Below are positions 1 through 6,682 of a stretch of DNA of 13,795 nucleotides, piece after piece (positions within the stretch are counted from its first letter, which is position 1; every line of letters begins with the position of its first letter). The position numbers were made by a program, and so were the translations under genes. The DNA is from Rhodospirillales bacterium (GTDB taxonomy: Bacteria; Pseudomonadota; Alphaproteobacteria; Rhodospirillales; 2-02-FULL-58-16). The stretch spans positions 1 through 13,795 of the forward strand of contig JAJFIG010000123.1 in assembly GCA_021775195.1 (NCBI GenBank), written 5' to 3'. Under the pieces are notes generated by a model, which saw only the letters and a program-made list of their open reading frames with translations, ran no database searches and had not been told where the DNA came from.

Positions 1-93
1 GAACTTCCAGATGTTGCCGAGCCCGACCGCAGACCCCGCGGCGGCAAGAACGAAGCCTACTTTGGAACCGAATTTCTCGCGCCCACCGGTCAC
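1..93 (-). CDS. Sodium-dependent NSS-family (LeuT-type) transporter, N-terminus only
   Basis: The minus strand encodes 31 codons before the window edge. They include GFVLAAAGSAVGLGNIWKF, the hallmark of transmembrane helix 1 in bacterial neurotransmitter:sodium symporters. In LeuT this stretch is the unwound part of TM1 that binds Na+ and substrate; the AVGLGN core is intact, and Ser replaces LeuT Asn21, as is common in bacterial members. The start is GTG at 93: an in-frame TGA lies ten codons upstream, no ATG lies between, and a GGGGGACGGGAA stretch supplies a purine-rich ribosome-binding site. The family imports amino acids or related amines with sodium through the inner membrane, usually with 11 or 12 helices; the substrate cannot be told from this fragment. 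Its 5' region is unusually AT-rich. The family call is firm, but the rest of the gene lies outside the window. Confidence 0.88.
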   Translation of the reverse strand, partial: MTGGREKFGSKVGFVLAAAGSAVGLGNIWKF

Positions 94-122
94 GCTTCCC
101 GTCCCCCAATCCTGACCGAATC

Positions 123-150
123 AAAACAAAATACTCGAAAACAAAATACT
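123..150. repeat. Tandem 13-bp direct repeats upstream of the NSS transporter
   Basis: AAAACAAAATACT occurs at 123-135 and again at 138-150, a period of 15 bp with a 2-bp spacer. The pair lies 30 to 57 bp upstream of the transporter's GTG start, inside its predicted 5' leader. It may be a regulator-binding repeat or a slippage duplication; the sequence does not decide. Confidence 0.7.
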
Positions 151-183
151 GCAGAAATTCAGACAGACAATTGGCTCAAAAAA

Positions 184-213
184 AATCTACATATACCTTT
201 GAAAGATTGACAA
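184..213 (-). promoter_or_regulatory. Candidate sigma-70 promoter for the NSS transporter
   Basis: On the minus strand a TTGTCA box (208-213) is followed after 18 bp by TAGATT (184-189), matching five and four of six consensus positions. Transcription would start near 177 and give a leader of roughly 85 nt that contains the tandem repeats at 123-150. AT-rich DNA produces chance matches, so this is tentative. Confidence 0.35.
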
Positions 214-309
214 CCAAACAACTCGGAATGTGCATTGAGTTCTTGCCCTCTGTACATCCAAATTCCATTCAATAAAAATTACATAAAATTTTACTAAATT
301 CGATTTTTC

Positions 310-350
310 TTGTTAGAAATTTCTTAATTTTCACCGCTTATAAAATATAT
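310..350 (+). promoter_or_regulatory. AT-rich promoter region of the small secreted protein
   Basis: A TATAAAATAT stretch (339-348) lies about 25 nt upstream of the start codon and would serve as a -10 box. No well-spaced -35 box is visible: TTGTTA at 310-315 is too far away. A perfect 10-bp palindrome, AGAAATTTCT (315-324), sits just upstream and could be an operator. Confidence 0.35.
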
Positions 351-370
351 GAACATGAAAGGAGCGTGCC

Positions 371-676
371 ATGTTTCGATGTTTAACAGCAGTCTCAGGC
401 GCTCTGCTCCTTTGTTTGAGCGCCCAGCCATCAGCGGCCCAAGCACAGATGATGTGCGGTGATCGTGGGAAGGTGGTTTCCAGTCTTGAAAAAAGTTATT
501 CCGAAGCCCCTGTCTCCATGGGCCTGGCCAGCAATGGCGCCGTGATCGAGGTGTTTACGTCCAACAAGGGGACCTTCACCATCATCATGACCCATCCCAG
601 TGGTCTCAGCTGCCTGATGGCGGCTGGCGAGAGTTGGGAAGAGTTGCCGAAGCACGAAGTTGGTGCCCAGACCTGA
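371..676 (+). CDS. Small secreted protein with two cysteines, unknown function
   Basis: A 101-residue protein. It begins with a Sec signal peptide (MFRCLTAVSGALLLCLSAQP, then SAAQA, with cleavage likely after residue 25), so it should be periplasmic or secreted. The mature part is about 76 residues and has two cysteines, Cys29 and Cys81, placed to form a disulphide. Between them is a strand-rich stretch (GAVIEVFTSNKGTFTIIM). The layout matches small uncharacterised alphaproteobacterial proteins of the form C...GNGAVVEVF...W-T-I...C; I recall that pattern from memory and know no function for it. The start is well supported by AAAGGAG at 358-364, six bases before ATG. The gene stands alone, converges with the amidase, and its last codons form one arm of the inverted repeat at 656-766. 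Its upstream region is far more AT-rich than the gene. Confidence 0.82.
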   Translation: MFRCLTAVSGALLLCLSAQPSAAQAQMMCGDRGKVVSSLEKSYSEAPVSMGLASNGAVIEVFTSNKGTFTIIMTHPSGLSCLMAAGESWEELPKHEVGAQT

Positions 677-766
677 CCGGCGGTCGGAACGCCGATAGCG
701 TTCCCGACGTATCTGCCTTCGCCGCCCGGCGACGGGCCAAGGATACGGACTAACGGCACCAACTTC
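656..766. other. Structured 3' element: 12-bp inverted repeat enclosing two hairpins
   Basis: GAAGTTGGTGCC (656-667) is the exact reverse complement of GGCACCAACTTC (755-766). The 87 nt between them hold two adjacent hairpins. The first spans 683-708: a 10-bp stem with one bulged C and a CGATA loop. The second spans 709-746: GTAT/ATAC, CCTT/AAGG and GCCCG/CGGGC, capped by a GCGA (GNRA) tetraloop. Together they give a three-way junction. It covers the end of the secreted-protein gene and lies between two converging genes, so it may act as a 3' stabiliser or bidirectional terminator. No strong T-run follows; only TTTA follows on the plus strand. Confidence 0.5.
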
Positions 767-802
767 TTTAGCTGCCAGGCGGCGGCAAATCCGAACCCCT
801 CA

Positions 803-2215
803 TCATCCGGCACAGAGCGGTGGCACGCCGATCCGCTCACGGCCCGTTCCCAGAACCTTCTCGCAAGCCAGCGCCGCGGCCAGCAGGCGCTCCTCCTGCC
901 CTGCCCTGCCAATAAGCTGTAACCCCACCGGCATCCCAACGCCATCCAGGGCAATGGGCATTGTCAGCGCGCACAAGGCCAACAGGTTCGCCGGTCCGGT
1001 ATTGCGGGTAACAGCGGTTTGAATTCGTGAGTAGGCATCGCCCGTCGAAACCTCGTCCACGGTCGGCGGTGGAACCGGCATTGTCGGCGCGACCAACGCG
1101 TCCACATCCCGCAGGCGCTCGCCCGCGGCGGCTCCCAGCGTTCGCAGCGTGCGCATCGCGGTAAAATAATCCACCGCCGAAACCCCGCGGGCAACGTCGA
1201 AGCGGGTCCGCACGTTGGGGTCCATGGTCTCCAGACGATCCGGATAGTTCTCGCCGATGAACGACAAACCCTCGACCCCGAAGGGCTGCAGATGCAGCGC
1301 CCGGCGTCCCGCTTCGGCGGCTTCCGGAAATTCCATCCTGGTCACCCGCGCGCCCTTGGCGGTCAGTTCGTCGAGCGCCGCCCCGACGCCCTCGGCGATA
1401 CCCGGCGCGCAATCATCCCAGAAGTGCGCGTCACAAACGCCGAGACGCAGGCCACCAGCATCCATTGTTTCGATCCGTTGGAACAGGGTGTCCACGTCGC
1501 CGTGGGCCGGATCGATGGCAGCGAAAGCGACGACGGCATCCTCGACCGAGCGGGTCAACGGCCCGGGGGTATCGAAGGTCGCGCTCAAGGGCACGATACC
1601 GTCCGTCGACCAACGCCCGGCGGTGGTCTTGAGGCCGACCTGACCTGTGGCGCTCGCCGGGACCCGCACCGAGCCGCCGGTGTCGGTCCCCATGGCGATC
1701 ACCGCCGAGCCCTCGGCCAGGCTGACCCCGGCGCCAGCGCTGGAACCGCCGCATACCCTGTGCCTGGCCGCGTCCCAGGGATTGCGCGGCGTTTCCCAGT
1801 TGGCGGTCAGGCCGATGGCACCAAGGGCGAACTCCACCGTGTGGGTCTTGCCCACGACCACCGCCATGGCCCGCCGCAGGGCCGCGACCACGGGTCCTTC
1901 CGTACGCCACTTGGGTGGAAGCTCCCTTGGCGTCCCGGCGAAGGTAGGCATGCCACGAACACCGTAGATATCCTTGATCGAAACCGGCAGGCCCATCAGC
2001 GGTCCGGCGTCGTGGCCGGCCCCCAGCAACAGGCCGGCGCCCCGCGCCTCGGCGCGGGCGCGCTCCCCATCCCAGTGCTTGTAACCGCCGAGCGAGCCGT
2101 CGAGGCGCTCGTGACGCGCGATCGCTTCCTCGATCAAGCTCTCGGTTGTCGCCGAACCGTCACGCAGGGCGGCGGCGATTTCGCGGATCGGCCGGTCGAT
2201 GGCTGGACCGCTCAT
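803..2215 (-). CDS. Amidase-signature family hydrolase
   Basis: A 470-residue cytoplasmic amidase of usual family length; no signal peptide is visible. The Ser-cisSer-Lys catalytic triad is complete: Lys81 in LPVSIKD, Ser158 in CGGSSAG, and nucleophile Ser182 in GTDTGGSVRVPA. The spacings (77 and 24 residues) match known members. The family hydrolyses amide bonds of small amides, carbamates or acyl-amino compounds. GatA is a relative, but no gatB or gatC is nearby, so a catabolic or detoxifying amidase (AtzE/AtzF-like) fits better; the substrate is unknown. The reading frame is open upstream to 2317, but ATG at 2215 has a good GAGGAG ribosome-binding site six to seven bases away. A predicted promoter overlaps the longer version. 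The gene is transcribed alone, divergent from the small lipoprotein. Confidence 0.9.
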   Translation of the reverse strand: MSGPAIDRPIREIAAALRDGSATTESLIEEAIARHERLDGSLGGYKHWDGERARAEARGAGLLLGAGHDAGPLMGLPVSIKDIYGVRGMPTFAGTPRELPPKWRTEGPVVAALRRAMAVVVGKTHTVEFALGAIGLTANWETPRNPWDAARHRVCGGSSAGAGVSLAEGSAVIAMGTDTGGSVRVPASATGQVGLKTTAGRWSTDGIVPLSATFDTPGPLTRSVEDAVVAFAAIDPAHGDVDTLFQRIETMDAGGLRLGVCDAHFWDDCAPGIAEGVGAALDELTAKGARVTRMEFPEAAEAGRRALHLQPFGVEGLSFIGENYPDRLETMDPNVRTRFDVARGVSAVDYFTAMRTLRTLGAAAGERLRDVDALVAPTMPVPPPTVDEVSTGDAYSRIQTAVTRNTGPANLLALCALTMPIALDGVGMPVGLQLIGRAGQEERLLAAALACEKVLGTGRERIGVPPLCAG

Positions 2216-2261
2216 CGAATTCTCCTCGGGCAGTGAATGTCCGTGCCAACGCGGCGCGCAC

Positions 2262-2290
2262 ATTCTTGGTTCAGCCATCGTTGCTGTCAA
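2262..2290 (-). promoter_or_regulatory. Predicted sigma-70 promoter of the amidase gene
   Basis: On the minus strand a perfect TTGACA (2285-2290) is followed after 17 bp by AAGAAT (2262-2267), four of six matches to the -10 consensus. The start would fall near 2255, leaving a leader of about 40 nt before ATG 2215. This supports the shorter amidase start, because the -35 box lies inside the longer reading frame. Confidence 0.55.
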
Positions 2291-2350
2291 TCCGCAACAC
2301 CGGGATCTCGCGCTCACCCCATTGATGCCTGAGCTCGGTCAATAAACGCC

Positions 2351-2416
2351 TTGCCATTGATGTGATCGGACGTAATAGTTTTGAACGCCCGTCGCGGTTG
2401 CCGGGCATCCGATCAC
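2351..2416 (+). promoter_or_regulatory. Promoter with spaced 9-bp inverted repeat before the small lipoprotein
   Basis: TTGCCA (2351-2356) and TAATAG (2373-2378), 16 bp apart, form a plausible sigma-70 promoter. GTGATCGGA (2362-2370) fills most of the promoter spacer. Its exact reverse complement TCCGATCAC lies at 2408-2416, just before the ribosome-binding site. One arm inside the promoter and one in the leader would suit a repressor bound at two half-sites; as RNA the arms would mostly not be co-transcribed. The function is inferred. Confidence 0.4.
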
Positions 2417-2437
2417 CCCACGAAGGAACACCCAGCC

Positions 2438-2617
2438 ATGTCGATGGACACCGTAAAAAAAACCGTCGCCCTTGCCGGCGCCCTCGCTTTTCTCGCCGCC
2501 TGCTCGCCCGAAGTGGGCAGCAAGGAGTGGTGCGAAGACCTGAAGCAGAAGCCCAAGGGTGAATGGTCCGCCAACGAAGCGGCTGATTTCGCCAAGAGCT
2601 GTATCCTGCCCAAGTAA
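2438..2617 (+). CDS. Small lipoprotein, DUF3012-like
   Basis: A 59-residue predicted lipoprotein. The signal peptide has positive residues (DTVKK), a hydrophobic core and the lipobox LAAC, with the acylated cysteine at residue 22. Only 38 residues remain after processing: SPEVGSKEWCEDLKQKPK, then GEWSANEAADFAKSCIL. Two further cysteines (32 and 55) could form a disulphide. The pattern EVGS-x-x-WC...KPKG-x-W-x-AN-E-A-x-D-x-AK-x-C matches, from memory, the DUF3012 family of tiny lipoproteins of unknown role. The start is ATG 2438, with AAGGAA nine bases upstream; ATG 2444, two codons later, is possible, and an upstream in-frame ATG at 2381 lacks a site. It would sit in the inner or outer membrane facing the periplasm. 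Confidence 0.83.
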   Translation: MSMDTVKKTVALAGALAFLAACSPEVGSKEWCEDLKQKPKGEWSANEAADFAKSCILPK

Positions 2618-2709
2618 AATCGACCAGGATTCCGCAAATTTTTGTGGAGCCGAGGGGAGACAGTTCGAACCCGGATCAGTCCCCCTACGCCAAGGCTTCG
2701 GGCGACACT

Positions 2710-2766
2710 CCTTCGCCCAAAGTGCGCTTTCGGGTGGCCTGCCACCCGAAGCCCGCAGGGCGAAGG
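2710..2766. repeat. Long imperfect hairpin abutting the 3' end of tRNA-Lys
   Basis: Three nested stems form one long hairpin: CCTTCGCCC (2710-2718) with GGGCGAAGG (2758-2766), TGCG (2723-2726) with CGCA (2754-2757), and TTCGGGTGG (2729-2737) with CCACCCGAA (2742-2750) around a CCTG loop. A competing stem pairs GGCTTCGGG (2694-2702) with CCCGAAGCC (2745-2753). On the minus strand it begins one base after the encoded CCA of tRNA-Lys, so it would form the start of the tRNA's 3' trailer. No T-run follows. It may be a dispersed palindromic repeat, a processing signal or an atypical terminator. Confidence 0.6.
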
Positions 2767-2767
2767 G

Positions 2768-2843
2768 TGGTGGGTGCTGTAGGAATCGAACCTACGACCT
2801 ACTGATTAAAAGTCAGTTGCTCTACCAACTGAGCTAAGCACCC
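2768..2843 (-). tRNA. tRNA-Lys (anticodon TTT)
   Basis: The minus strand folds as a full cloverleaf: a 7-bp acceptor stem GGGTGCT/AGCACCC, a D arm with AGCTCAGTTGGTAGAGC, an anticodon arm CTGACTTTTAATCAG with TTT in the loop, a variable loop AGGTC, and a T arm with GTTCGAATC. The discriminator base is A and CCA is encoded (2768-2770), giving 76 nt. T33 and a purine at position 37 are present. It decodes AAA and, by wobble, AAG. It follows coaD on the same strand after 58 nt, so it may be partly co-transcribed with gyrA-coaD or have its own promoter in that gap. Confidence 0.98.
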
Positions 2844-2901
2844 GGATAGCATGCCGGTGGGCGTATGCGCGCCGGGAAAATAGGCACGACGCCTGGAGCG
2901 G

Positions 2902-3432
2902 TCAATCCCTTTCGGTGGCGGTGCGGCGTTCGCCGGCGAAGCGCTCGAGCAGGTGCGCCGCGACCTTTTTCGAGACGAAGTGGCTAATATCCCCGCCCAG
3001 CCAGCCGATCTCCTTGACGAACCGGGACGAGATGAACTGGTGGCGATCGGATGCCATGAGGAACACCGTCTCCACCGAAGGATTCAGACGGCCGTTCATA
3101 CCCGCCATCTGGAACTCGTACTCGAAATCCGACACCGCCCTGAGGCCGCGGACGATCATCGATGCCCCGACCTGGCCGACGAAATCCATAAGCAGGTTGT
3201 CGAACGAGGTGACGCGGATGCGGCTGCCATCGCCGTTTTGAAATTCGGCGACCTCTTCCTCGACGATGGCGACCCGTTCCTCGAGCGAAAACAGGGGATC
3301 CTTGCCGGCATTGACGGCGACGGCGACGATCAACTGGTCAACGACCTTGGTTGCCCGTTGAATGATATCCATATGACCGTTGGTCAGGGGGTCAAAGGTC
3401 CCCGGATAAACGCCTGCACGTACATCGCCCAT
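2902..3432 (-). CDS. coaD: Phosphopantetheine adenylyltransferase
   Basis: CoaD transfers AMP from ATP to 4'-phosphopantetheine, making dephospho-CoA, the penultimate step of coenzyme A synthesis, in the cytoplasm. The 176 residues (typical for the family, about 160-170) carry the nucleotidyltransferase signature GVYPGTFDPLTNGH at 7-20 with the T-x-G-H motif, RGLR at 95-98, and ISSRFVKE at 134-141 for nucleotide binding. Two ATGs are possible. ATG 3438 would have its GGGGAAGGA directly against the codon, whereas ATG 3432 has it six bases away, so 3432 is preferred. The gene lies 32 nt downstream of gyrA on the same strand and probably shares its transcript. The C-terminal tail is charged (ERRTATERD) and unremarkable. 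Confidence 0.96.
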   Translation of the reverse strand: MGDVRAGVYPGTFDPLTNGHMDIIQRATKVVDQLIVAVAVNAGKDPLFSLEERVAIVEEEVAEFQNGDGSRIRVTSFDNLLMDFVGQVGASMIVRGLRAVSDFEYEFQMAGMNGRLNPSVETVFLMASDRHQFISSRFVKEIGWLGGDISHFVSKKVAAHLLERFAGERRTATERD

Positions 3433-3464
3433 GGTCATTCCTTCCCCAATCAGGACGCCGGCTT

Positions 3465-6257
3465 CTATTGTTCGGCTTGGTCGCCGGCACTGTCATCGCC
3501 GGGAGGTTTCCCGTCGCCCGTACCGGTGCTCTCCGCACTTTCGGCACCGTTGTCGTCCTCGACATCCCGGAGGCGCGTCACCGATACCACGCTTTCGCCT
3601 TTCGCGGTCTTGAACAGCGTCACGCCCTGGGTCTTGCGTCCGGCGACCCGCACATCGTTCACCGGACAGCGGATGATCTGACCGCCATCGGTCACCATTA
3701 CGATCTGGTCGGTCTCCAGCACCGGGAAAGAACCCGCGACGGTGCTCTTGGATCCTTTGCCCCGGCCCAAATCCATACTGTCGATCCCCTTACCGCCCCG
3801 CCCGGCGATGCGGTATTCGAAAGCCGATGTCCGCTTGCCATAACCGTCATCGGAAACGGTCAGCAGGAATTCCTCGTTCGCAGTCATGTCCTGGTAATCC
3901 ACTTCCTCCAGCCGCGCGGCAAGGGATTCGTCCCGTTCCTTTTCCTCGTCCTTGTCGGTGTAGTCGCTGCCCGTCAGCCGGCGCTTGGCATTGACCGCCT
4001 GCAGATAGGCGTCACGGTCGTTCACCTCGGCCTCGACGTGGCGCAGCGCCGACATGGCGATGACGGTGTCGCCCTTGGCCAGCTTGATGCCCCTGACCCC
4101 GGTGGACGTCCGTCCGCTGAAGACGCGCACGTCGGTAACCGGGAAACGGATACATTTCCCGCTGCGGGTATAGAGCACGATGTCGTCGTCCTCGCTACAG
4201 GTGCGGACCCTGACCAGACTGTCACCGGGGTCCAGTTTCATGGCGATCTTGCCGTTCGCCATGACATTGACGAAATCACTCAGGCGGTTACGCCGGACAC
4301 CGCCCGAATCGGTGGCGAACATGACGAACAGCTCGCCCCACAGATCTTCGTCCTCCGGCAGCGGCATCAAGGTCGAGATGGTCTCGCCCTGACCCAGGGG
4401 CAGGATGTTGATCATCGCCTTGCCCCGGGCCTGCGGCGAACCCACGGGCAGCCTGTAGACCTTGAGCTTGTATACGATCCCCGTCGACGAGAAGAACAGC
4501 ACCGGCGTATGGGTGTTGACGACGAAGACCTGGGCGACGAAGTCCTCGTCCCGTGTGCTCATGCCGCTGCGGCCCTTGCCGCCCCGGCGCTGGGCCCGGT
4601 AGCTCGAAAGCGGCACCCGCTTTATGTAGCCGGTGTTGGTGACCGTGACCACCATGTCCTCGCGCTGGATCAGGTCTTCTATATCCTGTTCGAATTCCGC
4701 GTCCACAAGCTCCGTACGTCGCGGCGTGCCGAACTGCTCCTTCATTTCGAGGAGTTCACCCTTGAGGATTTCGAGAAGGCGGTCCCGGGACCCCAGAATT
4801 CCAAGGTAGTCCTCGATCTGGCGCCCCAGTTCCGTCAGGTCGGCGGCGATCTTGTCGCGCTCCAGCCCGGTCAGGCGATGCAGGCGCAGTTCCAGGATGG
4901 CCCTGGCCTGGGTTTCGGACAACGTGTAGCAGCCGTCCACGACCCCGTGCCCGGGTTCGTCCAGAAGGGCGATCAGGGGGGCGATATCCTTTGCCGGCCA
5001 GGCGCGTTCCATCAACTGCGCCCGGGCGGTCGCCGGATCACGGGCGGCGCGAATCAGCTTGATCACGTCATCCAGGTTGGCGACCGCCACCGCGAGGCCC
5101 GCCAGCACGTGGGCCCGGTCCCGCGCCTTGCCGAGCTCGAAGATGGTCCGCCGGCGAATGACTTCTTCACGGAAATTGATGAAGGCGACGAGAATTTCCC
5201 GCAGGTTCATCATCTTCGGCATGCCGCCGTCGAGCGCCAGCATGTTGATGCCGAAGCTGGTCTGCAGAGGCGTGTAACGGTAGAGTTGCGCCAGCACCAC
5301 CTCCGCCACCGCGTCGCGTTTGATCTCGACAACGACGCGGACGCCGTTGCGGTCCGATTCGTCGCGCAGGTCCGATATGCCCTCGATTCGCTTGTCGCGA
5401 ACGGTCTCGGCCATGATTTCGATCATCCGCGCCTTGTTCACCTGATACGGAACTTCCGTGATCACGATCGCCTGACGGTCCTTGCGGATCTCCTCGATCT
5501 CGGCCCGTCCGCGCATGACCACCGAACCGCGACCGGTTCGAAAGGCCGAGATGATCCCCTGCTTGCCCAGGATCTGCGCGCCGGTGGGAAAGTCCGGCCC
5601 CTGCACGTGGTCGCGGATCAGGTCATCGACAGTCAACTCCGGATCGTCGATCAGGGCGCAGCACGCGTCGATGACCTCGCCCAGATTATGGGGCGGAATG
5701 TTGGTCGCCATGCCGACGGCGATACCACCGGCCCCATTGACCAGAAGATTGGGAAACTGGGCCGGAAGCACTGTCGGCTCGTGTTCGGATTCGTCGTAAT
5801 TGGGCCGGAAATCGACCGTCTCTTTGTCGATATCCTCGAGCATGGCGTGCGCCGATCGCGCCAGCCGTGCTTCCGTGTAGCGCATGGCCGCCGCCCGGTC
5901 TCCGTCCATGGAGCCGAAATTTCCCTGCCCGTCAATGAGCGGCAAGCGCATGGAAAAGTTCTGCGCCATGCGGACCATGGCATCGTAAATGGCGGTATCG
6001 CCGTGGGGATGGTATTTGCCCATGACGTCACCGACGATGCGCGCCGATTTGCGGTACGGCTTGTTGTAATCGTAGCCGTTTTCCTTCATCGAATAGAGAA
6101 TCCGCCGGTGGACGGGCTTGAGTCCGTCACGCACGTCGGGCAGGGCGCGGCTAACGATCACGCTCATCGCGTAATCGAGGTAGGAGGACTTCATCTCCTC
6201 CTCGATATTGACTGGCGTGATGTCCAGTTCCGGGGGTGGAGCGGAGGTAGTCGTCAA
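3465..6257 (-). CDS. gyrA: DNA gyrase subunit A
   Basis: GyrA is the breakage-reunion subunit of DNA gyrase, which with GyrB introduces negative supercoils using ATP. The 930 residues run complete. The winged-helix region holds [11 protein letters not shown] and the active-site tyrosine Tyr127 in [10 protein letters not shown]. The quinolone-determining stretch reads [10 protein letters not shown]: Thr88 stands where E. coli has Ser83, and Asp92 matches Asp87. The GyrA box QRRGGKG is exact at 556-562, so DNA wrapping should be intact, and the propeller-like C-terminal domain follows with a second GRGGKG at 819-824. Residues about 743-795 are an acidic, lysine-rich insert in that domain. The start is TTG at 6257: an in-frame TGA lies three codons upstream, no ATG precedes the conserved ITPVNIEEE, and the ribosome site (GAGTGA) is weak. 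It heads the gyrA-coaD unit. Confidence 0.98.
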   Translation of the reverse strand: MTTTSAPPPELDITPVNIEEEMKSSYLDYAMSVIVSRALPDVRDGLKPVHRRILYSMKENGYDYNKPYRKSARIVGDVMGKYHPHGDTAIYDAMVRMAQNFSMRLPLIDGQGNFGSMDGDRAAAMRYTEARLARSAHAMLEDIDKETVDFRPNYDESEHEPTVLPAQFPNLLVNGAGGIAVGMATNIPPHNLGEVIDACCALIDDPELTVDDLIRDHVQGPDFPTGAQILGKQGIISAFRTGRGSVVMRGRAEIEEIRKDRQAIVITEVPYQVNKARMIEIMAETVRDKRIEGISDLRDESDRNGVRVVVEIKRDAVAEVVLAQLYRYTPLQTSFGINMLALDGGMPKMMNLREILVAFINFREEVIRRRTIFELGKARDRAHVLAGLAVAVANLDDVIKLIRAARDPATARAQLMERAWPAKDIAPLIALLDEPGHGVVDGCYTLSETQARAILELRLHRLTGLERDKIAADLTELGRQIEDYLGILGSRDRLLEILKGELLEMKEQFGTPRRTELVDAEFEQDIEDLIQREDMVVTVTNTGYIKRVPLSSYRAQRRGGKGRSGMSTRDEDFVAQVFVVNTHTPVLFFSSTGIVYKLKVYRLPVGSPQARGKAMINILPLGQGETISTLMPLPEDEDLWGELFVMFATDSGGVRRNRLSDFVNVMANGKIAMKLDPGDSLVRVRTCSEDDDIVLYTRSGKCIRFPVTDVRVFSGRTSTGVRGIKLAKGDTVIAMSALRHVEAEVNDRDAYLQAVNAKRRLTGSDYTDKDEEKERDESLAARLEEVDYQDMTANEEFLLTVSDDGYGKRTSAFEYRIAGRGGKGIDSMDLGRGKGSKSTVAGSFPVLETDQIVMVTDGGQIIRCPVNDVRVAGRKTQGVTLFKTAKGESVVSVTRLRDVEDDNGAESAESTGTGDGKPPGDDSAGDQAEQ

Positions 6258-6682
6258 GAAAATTCACTCAGTATGATCAAAGGTTTAGGGAGTCCGAACC
6301 GGCCCCCCTCCCGGTCAGCGCACGGGCAAGGGCAACCTAGCATTTTCCGCATATGCACACAACTAGATGACGGCCTCCCGGTGAAGGCCTTGCGTGCCCC
6401 TTCGGGGCTGCTTGCTGTTATGGCCGGATACTCGCAAGCCACCGACCGGGACGGGACGGTTGTCGACGGAACTTGACAATGCGACGCATTTCCATCGAAA
6501 TAGGGTTTGCGCATAAAGGGGCATTCGATCAGACCCCTAAATCGTGGTTGCGGTGGTCCGGTCAGGCCCGGGCAAATGCGAGGCCCCGCGCCCCCTTTAC
6601 CCTCGTCAAAGCTGCGCGCGTGGTTGCGGATCACCAGCCCAGGACCCAACCGTGAATAAGAACAAATGGGGAGTTTTGCGAT
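6258..6682. other. 425-nt intergenic region between divergent gyrA and propeller gene
   Basis: No convincing gene is visible here; the open frames lack ribosome sites and family features. It must hold the leftward gyrA promoter, for which I could not find well-matched boxes, and the rightward propeller promoter (see 6473-6503). Two small hairpins are present: GCCCC-TTC-GGGGC at 6396-6408, and AGGGG/CCCCT arms at about 6517-6538. The propeller gene's ribosome site GGGGAG (6668-6673) is at the right end. Confidence 0.6.
6473..6503 (+). promoter_or_regulatory. Candidate promoter and palindromic operator before the propeller gene
   Basis: A perfect -35 box TTGACA lies at 6473-6478. The expected -10 position (about 6496-6501, CGAAAT) is a poor match, as in activator-dependent promoters. 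A perfect 13-bp palindrome, AATGCG-A-CGCATT (6478-6490), starts on the last base of the -35 box and would be ideally placed for a regulator. The leader to ATG 6683 would be about 175 nt. Confidence 0.35.

Noticed and set aside
1292..2236. A 314-codon plus-strand frame opposite the amidase
   Set aside because: The amidase on the minus strand has a complete catalytic triad, a ribosome site and a promoter; the opposite frame has none of these.
2663..2673. A T-loop-like GTTCGAACCC, suggesting a second tRNA or tRNA remnant
   Set aside because: The flanks do not pair into a T arm on either strand, and no acceptor or anticodon arm can be built.
2559..2837. A 92-codon plus-strand frame ending in CCRNRTYDLLIKSQLLYQLS
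   Set aside because: This ending is the translation of the antisense strand of tRNA-Lys, a well-known spurious protein in databases.
2844..2901. A small hairpin between coaD and tRNA-Lys as a coaD terminator
   Set aside because: The stem is about six pairs with a wobble and has no T-run on the minus strand; a shared transcript with the tRNA is equally likely.
3438..3438. An earlier coaD start at ATG 3438
   Set aside because: The ribosome-binding purines directly abut this ATG, while the ATG at 3432 has correct spacing.
3468..6476. A 1002-codon open frame on the plus strand opposite gyrA
   Set aside because: It is a codon-bias shadow of a high-GC gene: the minus strand encodes a full-length, motif-complete GyrA, and the antisense product has repetitive composition with no recognisable domain or ribosome site.
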